Source of the DNA: Prorocentrum cordatum
Taxonomy: Eukaryota > Sar > Dinophyceae > Prorocentrales > Prorocentraceae
DNA: 64,000 nt
NCBI GenBank assembly: GCA_963575745.1
Contig: CAUYUJ010018560.1
Coordinates: forward strand, 317,813-381,812
Direction: 5' to 3'
Shown here: positions 32,225-42,639 of the stretch, one piece after another
Position numbering within the stretch: position 1 is the first letter of the stretch
Layout: each line of letters opens with the position of its first letter
Notes under the pieces: generated by a model
What the model was told of the DNA's origin: nothing
The model's input: the letters and a program-made list of their open reading frames with translations, nothing else
Database searches by the model: none
Made by a program: the position numbers and the translations under genes

Positions 32225-32405
32225 ACGAGGGAGAAAGAGGAGCAGCAGGGCAGCAACGGCGGCGACGGCGACGGCAACGGCGACGGCAACAGCGACCGCG
32301 ACGGCGGCGGCGACGACGACAGAGGCGACGACGGCAGCTTGGACGGCAACGGCGACAACGGCCGCGTCGACGAAAACGACGGCGGCGACGGCGGCGGCGG
32401 CGCTG
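32225..32405. repeat. (GGCGAC)n repeat
   Basis: GGCGACGGCAACGGCGACGG units for about 180 bp give Arg-rich frames on both strands. 32406-32629 is unique, with no gene. Confidence 0.85.
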
Positions 32406-32629
32406 CGCCTTCACGATGAAAGTGTCGGCGTTCACGCGCCCCTCCGCCCGCGCCCTCTCCTGGCGCGCCCGCGGTGCGCGGGTGCCAGGGCGCTGGCAGT
32501 GGACAAGCGCGTTCCACGACTCGCAAAGGAACTACTCGCAAGTGGCCTGGATCCGCCGCGGGGAATTCGCGATGTCGGAGAAAGCACGTGCTTTTCGGAC
32601 GTTTGCAAGTAGGCCCTCTGCGGGTAGTT

Positions 32630-32776
32630 AGGGGGCCACATGCGAACCCTACCCTTACCCCCCACGATTTCTGACGGGGAAGGGTGGGGTTCTCTTCACT
32701 TCGCTCCCGAACGGAGTGAACCCCACCCTCCCCCTCCGAAATCGTGAGGGGTAGGGGTAGGGTTCGCATGTGGCCT
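32630..32776. mobile_element. Foldback element, about 147 bp, arms about 65 bp
   Basis: The left arm starts GGCCACATGCGAACCCTACC and includes CACGATTTC and GGGTGGGGTTC; the right arm is its reverse, ending GGTTCGCATGTGGCC, with few mismatches. The loop is about 20 bp. A near-perfect hairpin and no frame. Confidence 0.9.
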
Positions 32777-33160
32777 CCTAGTAGTGGAATGCGTTCGGTG
32801 AGGCAGCGCGGTCGTCGTTGTCGTCGTCATCGTCGTTGGGGGGGAGCATTTCGCGGGCGAAGAACGGGATGACACAATCGTTTCCGCACTCTGGGACGCC
32901 TGCCCCTGGGCGGCTGGAAAGCTTACCGCCCTACGGTGGCACGTCGTGGTATAAACCTTCCAGCCGCCATGGGGGATGCGTCCCCGACATCGGCCACGCT
33001 TATGGTCGGAGGCTGGGGGGTGAGATCGCAGTGGAACGGAGAGCCCTCCACCAGGAAATCGGTTTCGGTTTCGTGTTCTTGTCGTGCGTGCGGGCGAGGC
33101 GAAGCTGCGTGGGCGAGCAAAGGAATGATCCCACCGTCGCTAGGGCGATTCGGATGCAAG
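32777..33160. other. Unique sequence
   Basis: No repeat or gene recognised; frames on both strands overlap. Confidence 0.35.
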
Positions 33161-33720
33161 AGTCTGGCCCTCCGGTGGGCGCGCGGTGGCTGGGGGTGTC
33201 CCGTCGTGGTGTCTCGCGATGTCTCGCGGTGTCCAGATGGTGTCCCGCGGTATCTCGCCGTAGGCGCGCCCGAGAAATGACCCTGCCGCCGCTAAGGCGA
33301 ATCGGATGCAAAAGTCCAGCCCTCTGGTGGGCGCGCGGTGTCTGGGGGCGTCCCGCCGTTGTGTCCCGCGTTGTCCCGAAGGTGTCCAGCCTTGTCCCGC
33401 CGTGGTGTCCCGATGGTGTCTAGTGGTGTCCCGTGGTGCCCCGTGGTGTCCGATGGTGTCCCAGCGGTGTCCCGCCGTGGTGTCCTGATCGATAGTGAGA
33501 TCGATAGCGGCCGAGATTTGGTGAGATCGGCAGTAAGACCGATAGTTGGATCGATAGTGAGATCGATAGTGAGATCGGTGTTTGTATCGATAGTGCAATC
33601 GATCGTTAGGTCGATTGTGTGATCGATTGCGAGATCAACAGTGAGGTCGATAGTGGGATCGATTGTGAGCTCGATTGTAAGATCAGTTGAGATCGCTTCA
33701 GAGGTCGCTCCAGAGATCTC
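33160..33720. repeat. GGTGTCCCGCGGTGTC and GAGATCGATAGT arrays
   Basis: 33180-33490 repeats GTGGTGTCCCG/GATGGTGTC units; 33165 and 33300 also share a 50-bp duplication (GGCGATTCGGATGCAAGAGT). 33485-33715 repeats AGATCGATAGTG units. Confidence 0.85.
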
Positions 33721-33799
33721 TGTTGCCCGCAGTGAACTCTTTCCCCTCCCCCAACCTCCTCACACAGACGACCACCCTTCGGCTGATCCGCCACCGTGC

Positions 33800-34010
33800 C
33801 GCTGGGCACGGAGTGGGCGTGTCCTCAGGACCTTGGCCCAATCCTCTGAGCCTCACTCCTCGCTCCTGAAGGTTCCTCCAAGGATCCGGACCCCGCGTTA
33901 CGGAGTGGGCGTGCCCTCAGGACCTTGGCCCAATCCTCTGAGCCTCACTCCTCGCTCCTGCAGATTCTTCAAGGGATCCGGACCCCGCGTTCTCACATCT
34001 CCCAGGGCTT
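33800..34010 (+). repeat. Two 92-bp tandem units
   Basis: GGAGTGGGCGTGYCCTCAGG and AGGATCCGGACCCCGCGTT recur at 33812/33882 and 33903/33975. Confidence 0.9.
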
Positions 34011-34400
34011 CCCGCGTGCCCCCTGGGCTTTCGGGGACCGGCAGGGCCCCAAGACGGTCCTGGAGAGCCTCGAGACGCCCCCCAAGACGGTCAAAGAGGG
34101 CCCCGGGTCGCCGAACGATCGCTCCAAGATGCTCAGGATGGCCCCCAGACGGCCCAAGAGGCCTCCAAGATGCCCCAAGGTGCCTCCAAGAGGCCTCCCA
34201 AGAGGCCCACCATTGCTTTCCTGACAGGTCTTTGAAAGATTTGGGTGTTCTCGCCGTTTCGGCTTCCCGAGGCTCCCAGACGGCCCTGGCGGCCCCCCAA
34301 AACCGCCCCAAGACGCTCCAGGAGGCCTCCAAGAGGGCCCCTCAACCGCCCAAGAGGGCCCCAAGGCAGCCCATCAAAAGCCGTCTTGAAAAAGGGCCGC
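34011..34400. repeat. GGCCCCCAAGACGG minisatellite
   Basis: Same motif family as 19190-19700. A TTTCGGCTTCCCGAGGCTCC block at 34255 resembles TTCCGCTTCCCGACGCTCT at 19381. A lone 85-bp composite-family unit (ACGAGTGTGCGCGGCACTCG) sits at 34430-34510. Confidence 0.8.
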
Positions 34401-34510
34401 CCTCCACCCGAGAAGCCCCTACAAACTGTGAAGACGAGTGTGCGCGGCACTCGAACGACCACCACATGTTGAAAACCACCCGCCCTCCCCGCGAACACAA
34501 CGGCAAACTC

Positions 34511-35149
34511 AATCAGGACGTCCCATATGGGTTCCCGAGTTGTCCGTTTCCCACTCGAAGCGTCGCGAGGGACCTCTGAAGAGGTTCAGGGAGTGAAAGC
34601 AAGAGGAACGGGAGGACCAGGGAAGAGGAAGAGGAAGGAGGTCTCAGGCCGCTCACGGGTGTCTCTCGGGGCCTCTTGCAGACTCGTGTGCCTTTGAGGG
34701 GGCCTCTGGAGGATTCCCTCGCTTCGAAAGGGTGCACGTGCCGAAGGTGCAATGCATAGGTCCTGTGGAGCCACCTGGAAACTGCGCGGGGCGTCTGGGG
34801 ATCCTTTGGGGGCCCCCTCGGGGGCTATGAGGAGGCCTCTCCGCCGTCTCACGGCGTTCCGGGGCCGTCTGGCACCTCGGGAAACTTAGAGGCAACCACG
34901 GCCGTCTTGAGGGCGGTCTTGTCAGTCACGAGCCGTGCACCCAAGAGGACGCATAGGCAAAACGAGTGGTGTTTATTGGCACGCTCGCGAGTCAACGGAA
35001 GATATAACAACACCCGTGCTCGCCATGGTCGAGGAGAGGCGGGGGAGGGGAGGCGGGGGGAGGGGAGGGGAACGGAGGAGGAGATGGAACCTTGGAACGG
35101 CGGGGACGCTAAAATCTTCGAACACAAAATTCGGACATCGATGGTTTGG
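34511..35149. other. Mixed minisatellite and unique sequence
   Basis: 34660-34900 has GGCCTCTTGCAG/GGGGGCCTCTGG units. 34900-35149 is unique apart from a GGGAGGGGAGG run at 35035-35085. No gene. Confidence 0.5.
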
Positions 35150-35884
35150 GTTTCTTGCAATGCTTCTCATGGTCCTCTTGGAGCCCTCTGGGGGGGGCAT
35201 CGCGGGGACCTCTTGGACTGTCTTGAGGTCGCCTTGGGCCATGTGGGGACCGTCTTGGGCGTCTGGAGGCCATCCTGGCTCTCTCGGAAGCATCCTTGGG
35301 CGCAGGTGTGCATGGCTTAGGAGAAAGAAAAAGATGAGCAAGGGGGTTCAAGCAAGGCGTCCCGTATTGCTTCCCGCGTTGTCGGCTCCCAACTTGCAGC
35401 CTTGTCGGGGCCTTGTGTCGGCCCACTAGCAAAGAGCGTTACGAACAGCAGCGATTATGGTCTCTCTGGGCCTTCTCGAGGGTCCGTTGGGAGCCCTTCT
35501 GGGCAATCTTGGGGCTCTCTTGGACCATCTTGAGACCCTCTGGGGCCGTGGGGAGCTCAGGTAGTCTTGGGGCCCTCCTGGGGCCCTTTTGGGCCCTCTT
35601 GGGGGCTATCTGTGGCCCTCTTGGGCTGTCTTGGTACTCTCGTGGGTCATCTTGGGGCCCTCTTGGCCCTCTTGTGGGCTTTTTCGGGGTCCTCTTGGGC
35701 TGTCTTGAGGCGATCTCCGGGGCCTCCGTTCAAACCCACAAGTGAATACATTGAACATACAGGTTTCCCCAGAGGAAGGGGGAGACGTTTGACTCTTGAG
35801 GGTTTTCTTGGGGGCCTCTCGGAGCGTCTTGGGGGCCTCTGGAGCCATTGGGGACCGTCTTGGACCGTCTGCAGGCCGTCCTGG
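35150..35884 (+). repeat. CTCTTGGGGCCCTC minisatellite
   Basis: 15-20 bp units as at 9300-10190. The shared block ATACAGGTTTCCCCAGAGGA (35757) parallels ATTCACGTTTCCCCTAAAGA (9653), so the two arrays belong to one higher-order family. Confidence 0.8.
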
Positions 35885-36300
35885 CGCTAAGGCGAGAGCC
35901 ACATTTTGAAAACCACCCGCCATCCATCACTGAAGCTCTTGCACATCCGCAAGACGAATGTGCGCGGCACTAGGGCGGCAGCCACATTTTGGAAGCGACT
36001 CGCCCTCCATCTGTGAAACTGTTGCCAATTTTTGAATTTCAGGTTCATAAATAGAAGTCTCAAGCGAAACACCCGGCCTGCTCTTCCGACTGGCCCTGGG
36101 GTGCGACAGGGAGAAGCTGTCCAGAAGGAACACGAATGAAGGAGGAGGAGGAGGAGGAGGAGGAGGAGGAGGAGGAGGAGGAAGAGCAGGAGGAGAAGGA
36201 GGAGGAGGAGGCGGAGGCGGAGGAGGAGGAGGAGGAGCAGCAGGAGGAGGAGGAGCAGGAGGAGGAGGAGGAGGAGCAGGAGGAGGAAGGGGGCCGAGGG
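35885..36300 (+). repeat. Composite satellite element, copy B
   Basis: Two 85-bp units (GCGAGAGCCACATTTTGAAA, ACGAATGTGCGCGGCACTAG), then the tail (CATAAATAGAAGTCTCAAGC, GCTCTTCCGACTGGCCCTGG, GTGCGACAGGGAGAAGCT), then a (GGA)n tract at 36137-36290. The tract ends just before kinesin exon B. Confidence 0.8.
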
Positions 36301-36307
36301 CGGGAGC

Positions 36308-36394
36308 CTGCATGGCCTCCACCCGCTCGAACAGCAGGCTCGCCGCGCGCGGCACGAGGCCCAGCTGCTCCGGCGGGGTGGACTTCAGCCGCAC
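36308..36394 (-). CDS. Kinesin motor exon B (GLVPRAASLLFERVE)
   Basis: After acceptor CCCAGCAGCAG the minus strand reads VRLKSTPPEQLGLVPRAASL then LFERVEAMQ, and ends at ATGCAG followed by GCTCCC. G-[IL]-[IV]-PRA-x-x-x-[LI]-F is the kinesin motif at the start of helix alpha-3, following the P-loop, exactly what is expected between exons A and C. The exon is 29 codons, phase 0 at both ends. The frame is also open for nine codons upstream (HSRAPAQQQ), so an acceptor 27 bp earlier is possible. Confidence 0.85.
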
Positions 36395-36422
36395 CTGCTG
36401 CTGGGCGGGCGCGCGCGAGTGC

Positions 36423-36611
36423 TGACGAACGAACAACACGCACCCATATCCATAGGTGGGACGGAGGGCGCTATGGGTGCGTGTTGTCGGATTGGGGTCC
36501 CCGCTCGAAAGGAAACGCCCCCCAGGATCCGACAACCCGCACCCATACCCATAGCCAGTCCTCTTCCCAACGTTCCCCCTATGGGTATGGGTGTGTGTTG
36601 TTCGTTCGTCA
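36423..36611. mobile_element. Foldback element 29 bp from kinesin exon B
   Basis: Left arm TGACGAACGAACAACACGCA, CCCATATCCATAGG and right arm CCCTATGGGTATGGGTGTGT, GTTGTTCGTTCGTCA are inverted copies of about 34 bp. Nested inside is a second inverted pair, GCGTGTTGTCGGAT / ATCCGACAACCCGC. Length 189 bp. Its edge is 29 bp upstream of the exon on the coding strand. Confidence 0.9.
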
Positions 36612-37090
36612 AGTGCGGGCTGCCTGGCCCGAGGGCCCCGGAAGCAAGGCGCTCCCCCAGAGCGGCCCTGGAAGCCAGGCGCGAGCCAAACAGTGTGCTT
36701 TCTGTCTCCGTTTTGATCGTTTTTGTGCTCTCTCTCGTTCTGTCTCCGCTCCGCCCCCTGCCGCCAATCGGAATCGAAACGAAAACGGCCCACGAAACAA
36801 CCAAAGCGTCATTTTGCTCGAAAGCCCCCGATGCAGCCCGAGAGGACACCGAGAGGGCCTCTGGATGGGGCCAACGACAGCCCGAGGAGACACCAAGTCG
36901 GCCCCAAGGCGCCCCATAATGCTCCGAGGCCCCCGAATCGCTGTCTGAGAGCCACAGGATCAAGAGGCCCCAAGACACACCAAAGGCCCCAAGACACCCC
37001 ACATTGCAACACTTCCGCCTCCCCCCCATTTCCCTCCCCTGCCTGCTCCTTCTCCTCATCCGACCAGCTCTACTGGCGATGGTAGTCTAA
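36612..37090. other. Kinesin intron, unique then CCAAGACACC minisatellite
   Basis: The frames on both strands overlap. 36950-37010 has GGCCCCAAGACACC units. No exon was recognised. Confidence 0.35.
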
Positions 37091-37854
37091 CGACATCCCC
37101 CTTTCCCCTTTCCGAAGCCTGATTCCCCTTCGGGGAGGGCTACCCTTCCCCCCACTCTCTGAATTGTTTTTTTGGGGGGCGACGTGTCAAAAAGGCATCC
37201 GATGCTCAAAAATGGCCCCCAATATGGCTCAATTAAACCGAAGATGATTCAAGATGGCTTCCAGCATGCCTCCGAGCGGCCGCAAGGGGACCACAAGACG
37301 GCACCATGAGTCGAATGTAACCCCTCGTGTGCTATCATCTATGTGACTGGATGTCGATGGGAGAAGAATGAGGCATGCTTTTGCCTCGCGAAGGGAGGAG
37401 GAGGGGTAGGAGGGGAAGAACCAGGACCAACATCATCGCCGCAAGGTTTGGAGGCAATCCCACCAGCCCTTTGGGCGTGAGTGGTTTAGAGAGCCCGCTC
37501 TGTCCTCAACCCCCCTTCTTCCCCTTCGGGGGGGGGGTTTACCCCTCCCCCTACCCCCTCCCCCTGGACCTGGAGAGGGATTCCCGAGCGTCGCCGGGGA
37601 AGTCTTTTTCGACGCCTGGGAGGGCCAAAAAACGACGACCCTCACGAGGATTCTGGCCCCGAGGGGGGGGGGGAGTTTGGTCCCTCAGCTCGTCTTTGAA
37701 GCAAAAAACATTGATTTTACTACGGTTTTGGCCCCATTTTGGCCTTCTGAGGGGGCCGCGCTCCTCTTCCTTCATAGCAACATCATTGATTTTACGAAGG
37801 TTTTGGGCTCATTTTGTCCTTCTCAGGGGGCAGCGCTCATTTGCGCTTCTGAGG
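37091..37854. other. Spacer with CCCCTTCGGGG hairpins and a 100-bp duplication
   Basis: CCCCTTCGGGGAGGGCT (37128) and CCCCTTCGGGGGGG (37520) resemble 8629. ATTGATTTTACTACGGTTTT (37711) and ATTGATTTTACGAAGGTTTT (37788) mark two tandem units of about 77 bp. Confidence 0.6.
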
Positions 37855-38475
37855 AGATCGCAAGAGGCCCCAAGATGGCCCCAAGAGGCCCCCAGGAGGC
37901 TCCCAAGAGGCCTCCAAGAGGCCCCCAAGAGGCCCCCAAGAGGCCCCAAGAGGCCCCCAAGAGGCCCCCAAGAGGCCCCCAAGAGGCCCCCAAGAGGCCC
38001 CCAAGAGGCCCCCAAGAGGCCCCCAAGAGGCCCCCAAGAGGCCCCAAGAGGCTCCAAGAGGCCCCCAAGAGGCCCCACGAGGAGCCCGAACGACTCACAC
38101 CAGGACGAGGGGCCCGAACGACTCACACCACGAAGAGCCCGAACGACTCACACCACAAGGAGGGGCCCGAACGACTCACACCAGGACGAGGCGCCCGAAC
38201 GACTCACACCACGAGGAGCCCGAACGACTCACACCACGACGCGGGCCCCGAACGACTCACACCACGAGGAGCCCGAACGAGTCACACCAGGAGGAGGGGC
38301 CCGAACGACTCACACCAGGATGAGGGGCCCGAACAACTCACACCACGAGAAGCCCGAACGACTCACACCAGGACGAAGAGCCCGAACGACTCACACCACG
38401 AAGAGCCCGAACGACTCACACCAGGAAGAAGGGCCCGAACGACTCACACCAGGACGAGAAACCCCAAACGACTCA
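37855..38475 (+). repeat. GGCCCCCAAGA minisatellite, then CGAACGACTCACACCA array
   Basis: 37857-38095 is nearly uniform AGGCCCCCAAG. 38080-38475 repeats GCCCGAACGACTCACACCA, with 27-30 bp units, about 14 times. Thr/His/Asn-rich frames are products of the repeat. Confidence 0.95.
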
Positions 38476-39055
38476 AGTCACGAGGAGCGCTTTCTCTCCC
38501 TCCTCCTCCGCCTCGTCCTTCTCCCGCTCCTCCCACAAGGAGGATGTACAAGGAGGCGGGAGGAAGGAGGAACAGGGGAGATATGCGGGGCCAAGCGGAC
38601 ACACGCCTGAAAAACACGACTGTCGGCATGCTTCGCAAGAGTTGCTGCTGTGAGATGGGCTGGTGGGGATACGCGAAGCGTGAAGAATTCCTACGAGATC
38701 TTCGAATGAACGATGAAAAACTAATAGGGCGCATTAGTAAGCCGTTTAGCCGGATCGGCTTGGATCAAGCCCCGGATGAAGCACCGAATTAACAGGGGTG
38801 AAGCGAAATTCAGCGGGACAGTCGCGGACCATGTACCAGCGCCGATGCTGAGTAAAATCTCCGAGGAGCTGCACCCCGACCTAGGTGCACCAACAATGCC
38901 GCAGCACATCCTCTTGTCCCCAGCTCCCTCCCCACGAATCCCTGCCAAGCGTTCGCCTTCCCCGCGCGAAGCCCCCCCCCTTTGAACGACGAGCGCCGGC
39001 AGCGACGGCGGGAGTTCCGCGCTCGAAGCAACCGCCCTCCGTCCTTCGAACCATG
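38476..39055. other. Unique sequence
   Basis: GTGGGGATACGCGAAGC (38668) recurs from about 2725. No exon, tRNA or rRNA was recognised. Confidence 0.4.
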
Positions 39056-39059
39056 TTCG

Positions 39060-40258
39060 CCGGTCAAGGTCCAGCGAGCCAGAGGCGTGCTAAGATCTCC
39101 GGCTGCTGGCACAGTCAACCAGTATAGTAAAGATGTGCGATAAGGATGCAAGCGCCTTGGGCGCCCATTTCGAAGCCTTCTTATGCGGGTTGACCGTAAA
39201 CAATAATTCTAATTCGCGCGCGCGGAGCGGCTCCTGGGGGTCCCCGGTCGAAAAATACCCCGGCCGGTCCTGTTCAGAGATGGGTGTTCCTTCTGCGCGC
39301 GGCTTTCAGGCGCCCCCGAGCGCTCCTGGAGGGCCCCAAGACTCCCCAAGACGGTCCAAGAGGGCTCTGGGTCGCCGACCGATCGGTCCAAGACGCCCAA
39401 AGAGGCCTCGAAGAAGCGTCTCAAGAGGGCTCCGAGAAGCAAAAACCATCGATTCCCAGTCGGTTTTTTACAGATTTTGCCGTTCTCATCTGTTCGGCTT
39501 CAGGGCGCTTCAAGACGGCCCAAGAGGCCCCAAATATCGCCCCGAGAGGCCTCCAAGAGAGCCCCAGGGGGGGCCAAGAGGGCCCCAAGACGGCCCAAGA
39601 GGCCTCCAAGACGGCTCAAGATGTCCCCAGGACGGCCCCAAGAGGAGGCCAGACGGGGAACCCGAACGGACATTTCGGGCCCGGCCCAAGAGGCCTGCAA
39701 GACAGCCCAAGATATCCCCAGGACGGGCCCAAGAGGGGGTCAGACGGGGAACTCGAACGGTTATTTCGAGCCCTCGGCCCCAAGAGGCGCCCAGGAGGCC
39801 CGAGGAAGCCCCCACGAGCCCTCCAAGAGGCTCCAAGAGGTTGCTTAGAGCCCCCAAGAGAACCCCACAAGAGGCCCCCAAGAGTCCCCCCGGAGCCACC
39901 AAAGAGGCCCCCAAACGCTAGCGATGGCACAATCGGTCCGAGACACCCAAGACGGCTCCCAGACGGCCCACGACCAAGCGGCGTCTTGTCCACGACCAAG
40001 TTTGGCCACATAATGCCACAAGAAGCCATCGGGAGGCCTCCTCATCCTCCTCCCCCCTCTTCCTCCTCCTCCTCCTCCTCCTCCTCCTCCTCCACCTCCT
40101 CCTCCTCTCCTCCTCCTCCTCCTCCTCCTCCTCCTCCTCCTCCTCCTCCTCCTCCTCCTCCTCCTCCTCCTCCTCCCACTCCTCCTCGATCGCCACGATC
40201 ACACAAACATATAGCCCCAGTGACGCAAGATGGGCCGGCGGAATGAGCGAAGCGATTC
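39060..40258 (+). repeat. Composite minisatellite element family 2, copy 1
   Basis: The left part has GGCGTGCTAAGATCTCCGG (39085) and CGCGCGCGCGGAGCGGCTCC, GGGGGTCCCCGG (39212 on). Then come the GGCCCCAAGACGG minisatellite (39330-39930), a (TCC)n tract (40050-40180) and the right end GGGCCGGCGGAATGAGCGAA GCGATT (40230). The same order without the TCC tract occurs at 58990-59366. Confidence 0.75.
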
Positions 40259-40299
40259 ACTAAGGCATGAGACAACTCAAGCAGGCCTTCGCACGAGAG

Positions 40300-40915
40300 A
40301 CTTCCGAACGTCTCATGGGCGCCGTTTGGGACCTCCCCGGACGCCCTCCGGGGCAGTCTTCGGAGCCTCTTGGAGCCCTCTTGGGTTCCTCTGGCCCCTC
40401 TTTCGGGCCCTCCGAGGCCGTCTCGGATCCCTCCGAAGCCCTCTTCGAGGCATGCTCAGGCAAAAAACTGAGAAGCCAAGAACCTTCAAAAACCGCAAGG
40501 ATTTTGATCATTTTCGCCGTTTCGGCCCCCTGTTTGCGCCTCTTGGAGCTCTCTTGCAACATCTTGCGCCACTCTCGGGGCCTCGCCGGTCACGTTGGAT
40601 TCTCTACAAGGCCTCCCGAGCCGTCCTGGAGGTCTCCCGGACCCACTTCGGCCGTCTGGCCGCCCTCTCGGAGCCTTCTGAGGCCGTCTTCGCCGCGCCC
40701 GGGGGGGCCCTGGAGAGCCCTCTGAGGCCCCAAAAACCAATGGGAGTGCTCCTTTCTGGCCCTTCGCATGTCTTCGGCTCGCTCCGCCGTTCTCGACGCC
40801 TTCGGGGGCCCTCTTTTGGGCCGTCCTCCGCGCCTCCTCGGGCCCTTTATAGTGGCCTTCTTGGGCCCTCCTCGGCGTCTCTTTCGACCCTCTGGGGCCG
40901 CGGGGCCGCCTTCAC
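40300..40915. repeat. CCTCTTGGAGCCCTC minisatellite
   Basis: Degenerate 15-20 bp units of the same motif family in the opposite sense to 39330-39930. 40916-41280 after it is unique, with no gene. Confidence 0.7.
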
Positions 40916-41281
40916 CCCCTCGCCCAGACTCCGCGCCAAGCTGGAGCAGGGGCCGTCTCAGAACCCCCTCTCGCCTTCCGGCGCGCAAGTTCAGTGGGGC
41001 TTTGTTTTTTGTTATAAGAACCGCCCTCCCTACAGGTAGTTGCTGCACAGCTGTGCACCTGTGGTAAGAGAATGTGTTTCAGGTTTCGGCGATAACCTGG
41101 GATACCCCATGGAGGAGACTGGCTCTCTGGGCCCCCGCCCCCTTCTGGCGAACCTGCGCACCCGACAAAGTCAGGTTGTCCAGAAAGAAGGGGAGGGCTG
41201 GCCGGACAACCCGATTATCGCCAGGCCCTCTAAAAAAAGCATTCGCATGCAAGGGAAAAACGGCACTTTTAAAAAGGGCCG

Positions 41282-41897
41282 TCCTCCCGTGCTGATGTTG
41301 AACGTTTTAAGACGAGCTTGCCAAAACGAGAGCCTCATTTCGCAAAGGAACTGCAACCCATCCGTGCAACTGTTGGGTTGTTGAAGTCGAGTGGTCGCGG
41401 CGCCAAGGCAAGGACCCAATTTTAAAGGACTCGCTCTCCATCCGCTGATCTGCGGGCCAGTGTGCACGTCGTCTGCGCGAGAGCCCCATTTTGAAAAAAA
41501 AACGCTCGTCGTCCATGTGTGTATTGGGAGTGCTGAAGGCGATCGTGCGAAAGCTAATGGGAGAACCCGATGTTGAAAACGGCTCGCTCTCCATCCGTGA
41601 AGTAGTTCTTGGAAGCTTCAATTTCCAGAACCGCTAAGAGTGAGGAAGTGTCATACGAAACGCCCAGCCCGCCCTGACGACACGTCTGCTGGTGCGACAG
41701 GGAGGAGCTATCTGTTAGGAGTGGGGCCTTACGAGGAGGAGGAGGAGGAGGAGGAGGAGGAGGAGGAGGAGGAGGAGGAAAAGGAGGAAAAACAGGAGGA
41801 AGAGGAGGAAAAACGGAAGGAGGAGGAGGAGGAGGAGGAGGAGGAGGAGGAGGAGGAGGGGGAGGAGGAGGAGGAGGAGGAGGAGGAGAAGGAGGAA
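41282..41897 (+). repeat. Composite satellite element, copy C
   Basis: Three to four diverged 85-bp units (CATCCGTGCAACTGTTG, GCGAGAGCCCCATTTTGAAA), the tail (AAACGCCCAGCCCGCCCTGA, GGTGCGACAGGGAGGAGCTA) and a (GGA)n tract at 41730-41895. Confidence 0.75.
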
Positions 41898-42014
41898 CAC
41901 TCCTACTTCCTCCATGCCCTCCCCTGGCCTCTCCAAGGGTGCGCTCTGACCAGAGTCTCCGAGGGATGGGGGCGCGCTGGGGCCAGAACGGAGCCCAGGC
42001 CCCGGCCCACCCCT

Positions 42015-42260
42015 GTGGCGCCTTGGGCCTGGCGGCAGCCGCGGAAGGCGCCGAGGCGCCTCGCCGCACGGCGGCGGCGCCGCCGCCGCCGACGACGCCG
42101 ACGATGCCGACGCCGGGGCCGGCGCCGACCACCACGACGAGGGCAAGCACGCCAACGCCGACGCCGAGGACGCCTCCGACGCCGACGCCGCTGCCGCTGC
42201 CGACGCCGACGGCGACCCCAAGAACGACGACTGCGGCGGCGCCGACGGCGCTCTAGGCCT
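42015..42260. repeat. (GCCGAC)n repeat
   Basis: GCCGACGCCGACG and GCGGCGGCGCC units for about 240 bp. 42261-42610 is lower-GC unique sequence with no gene. Confidence 0.85.
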
Positions 42261-42639
42261 CCGGGCGCGACAACCATCGAGACGGCCAGATTTGTATGCG
42301 CGCTGTGGCAATACAATGGGCGCATACGATAAGAAATCTTGCTATCAGAAATCGACGGACACATTTGTCGTCGAGCTCTGAGTTCCCTCAAATGCTCCGC
42401 GTGCGGATCATGTATTAAAAACGCAGGGATTTAGTACTAAAAACAGCGATGAGTTCATGCATTCATTTATTTCATAAACTGATCATGTATGAAATTATCC
42501 CGGCAAAGCAACCTAACAGCGATGTGTAGGAGCATATCTGGAAGCATTCCCCTTAAGATTCAAATGAGAACCCAGTTGTAGAATTCTGCTGTTCTCGCAG
42601 TCGTAGTCGCATTCGCGATGACAGTCGCAGCGGCAACGG

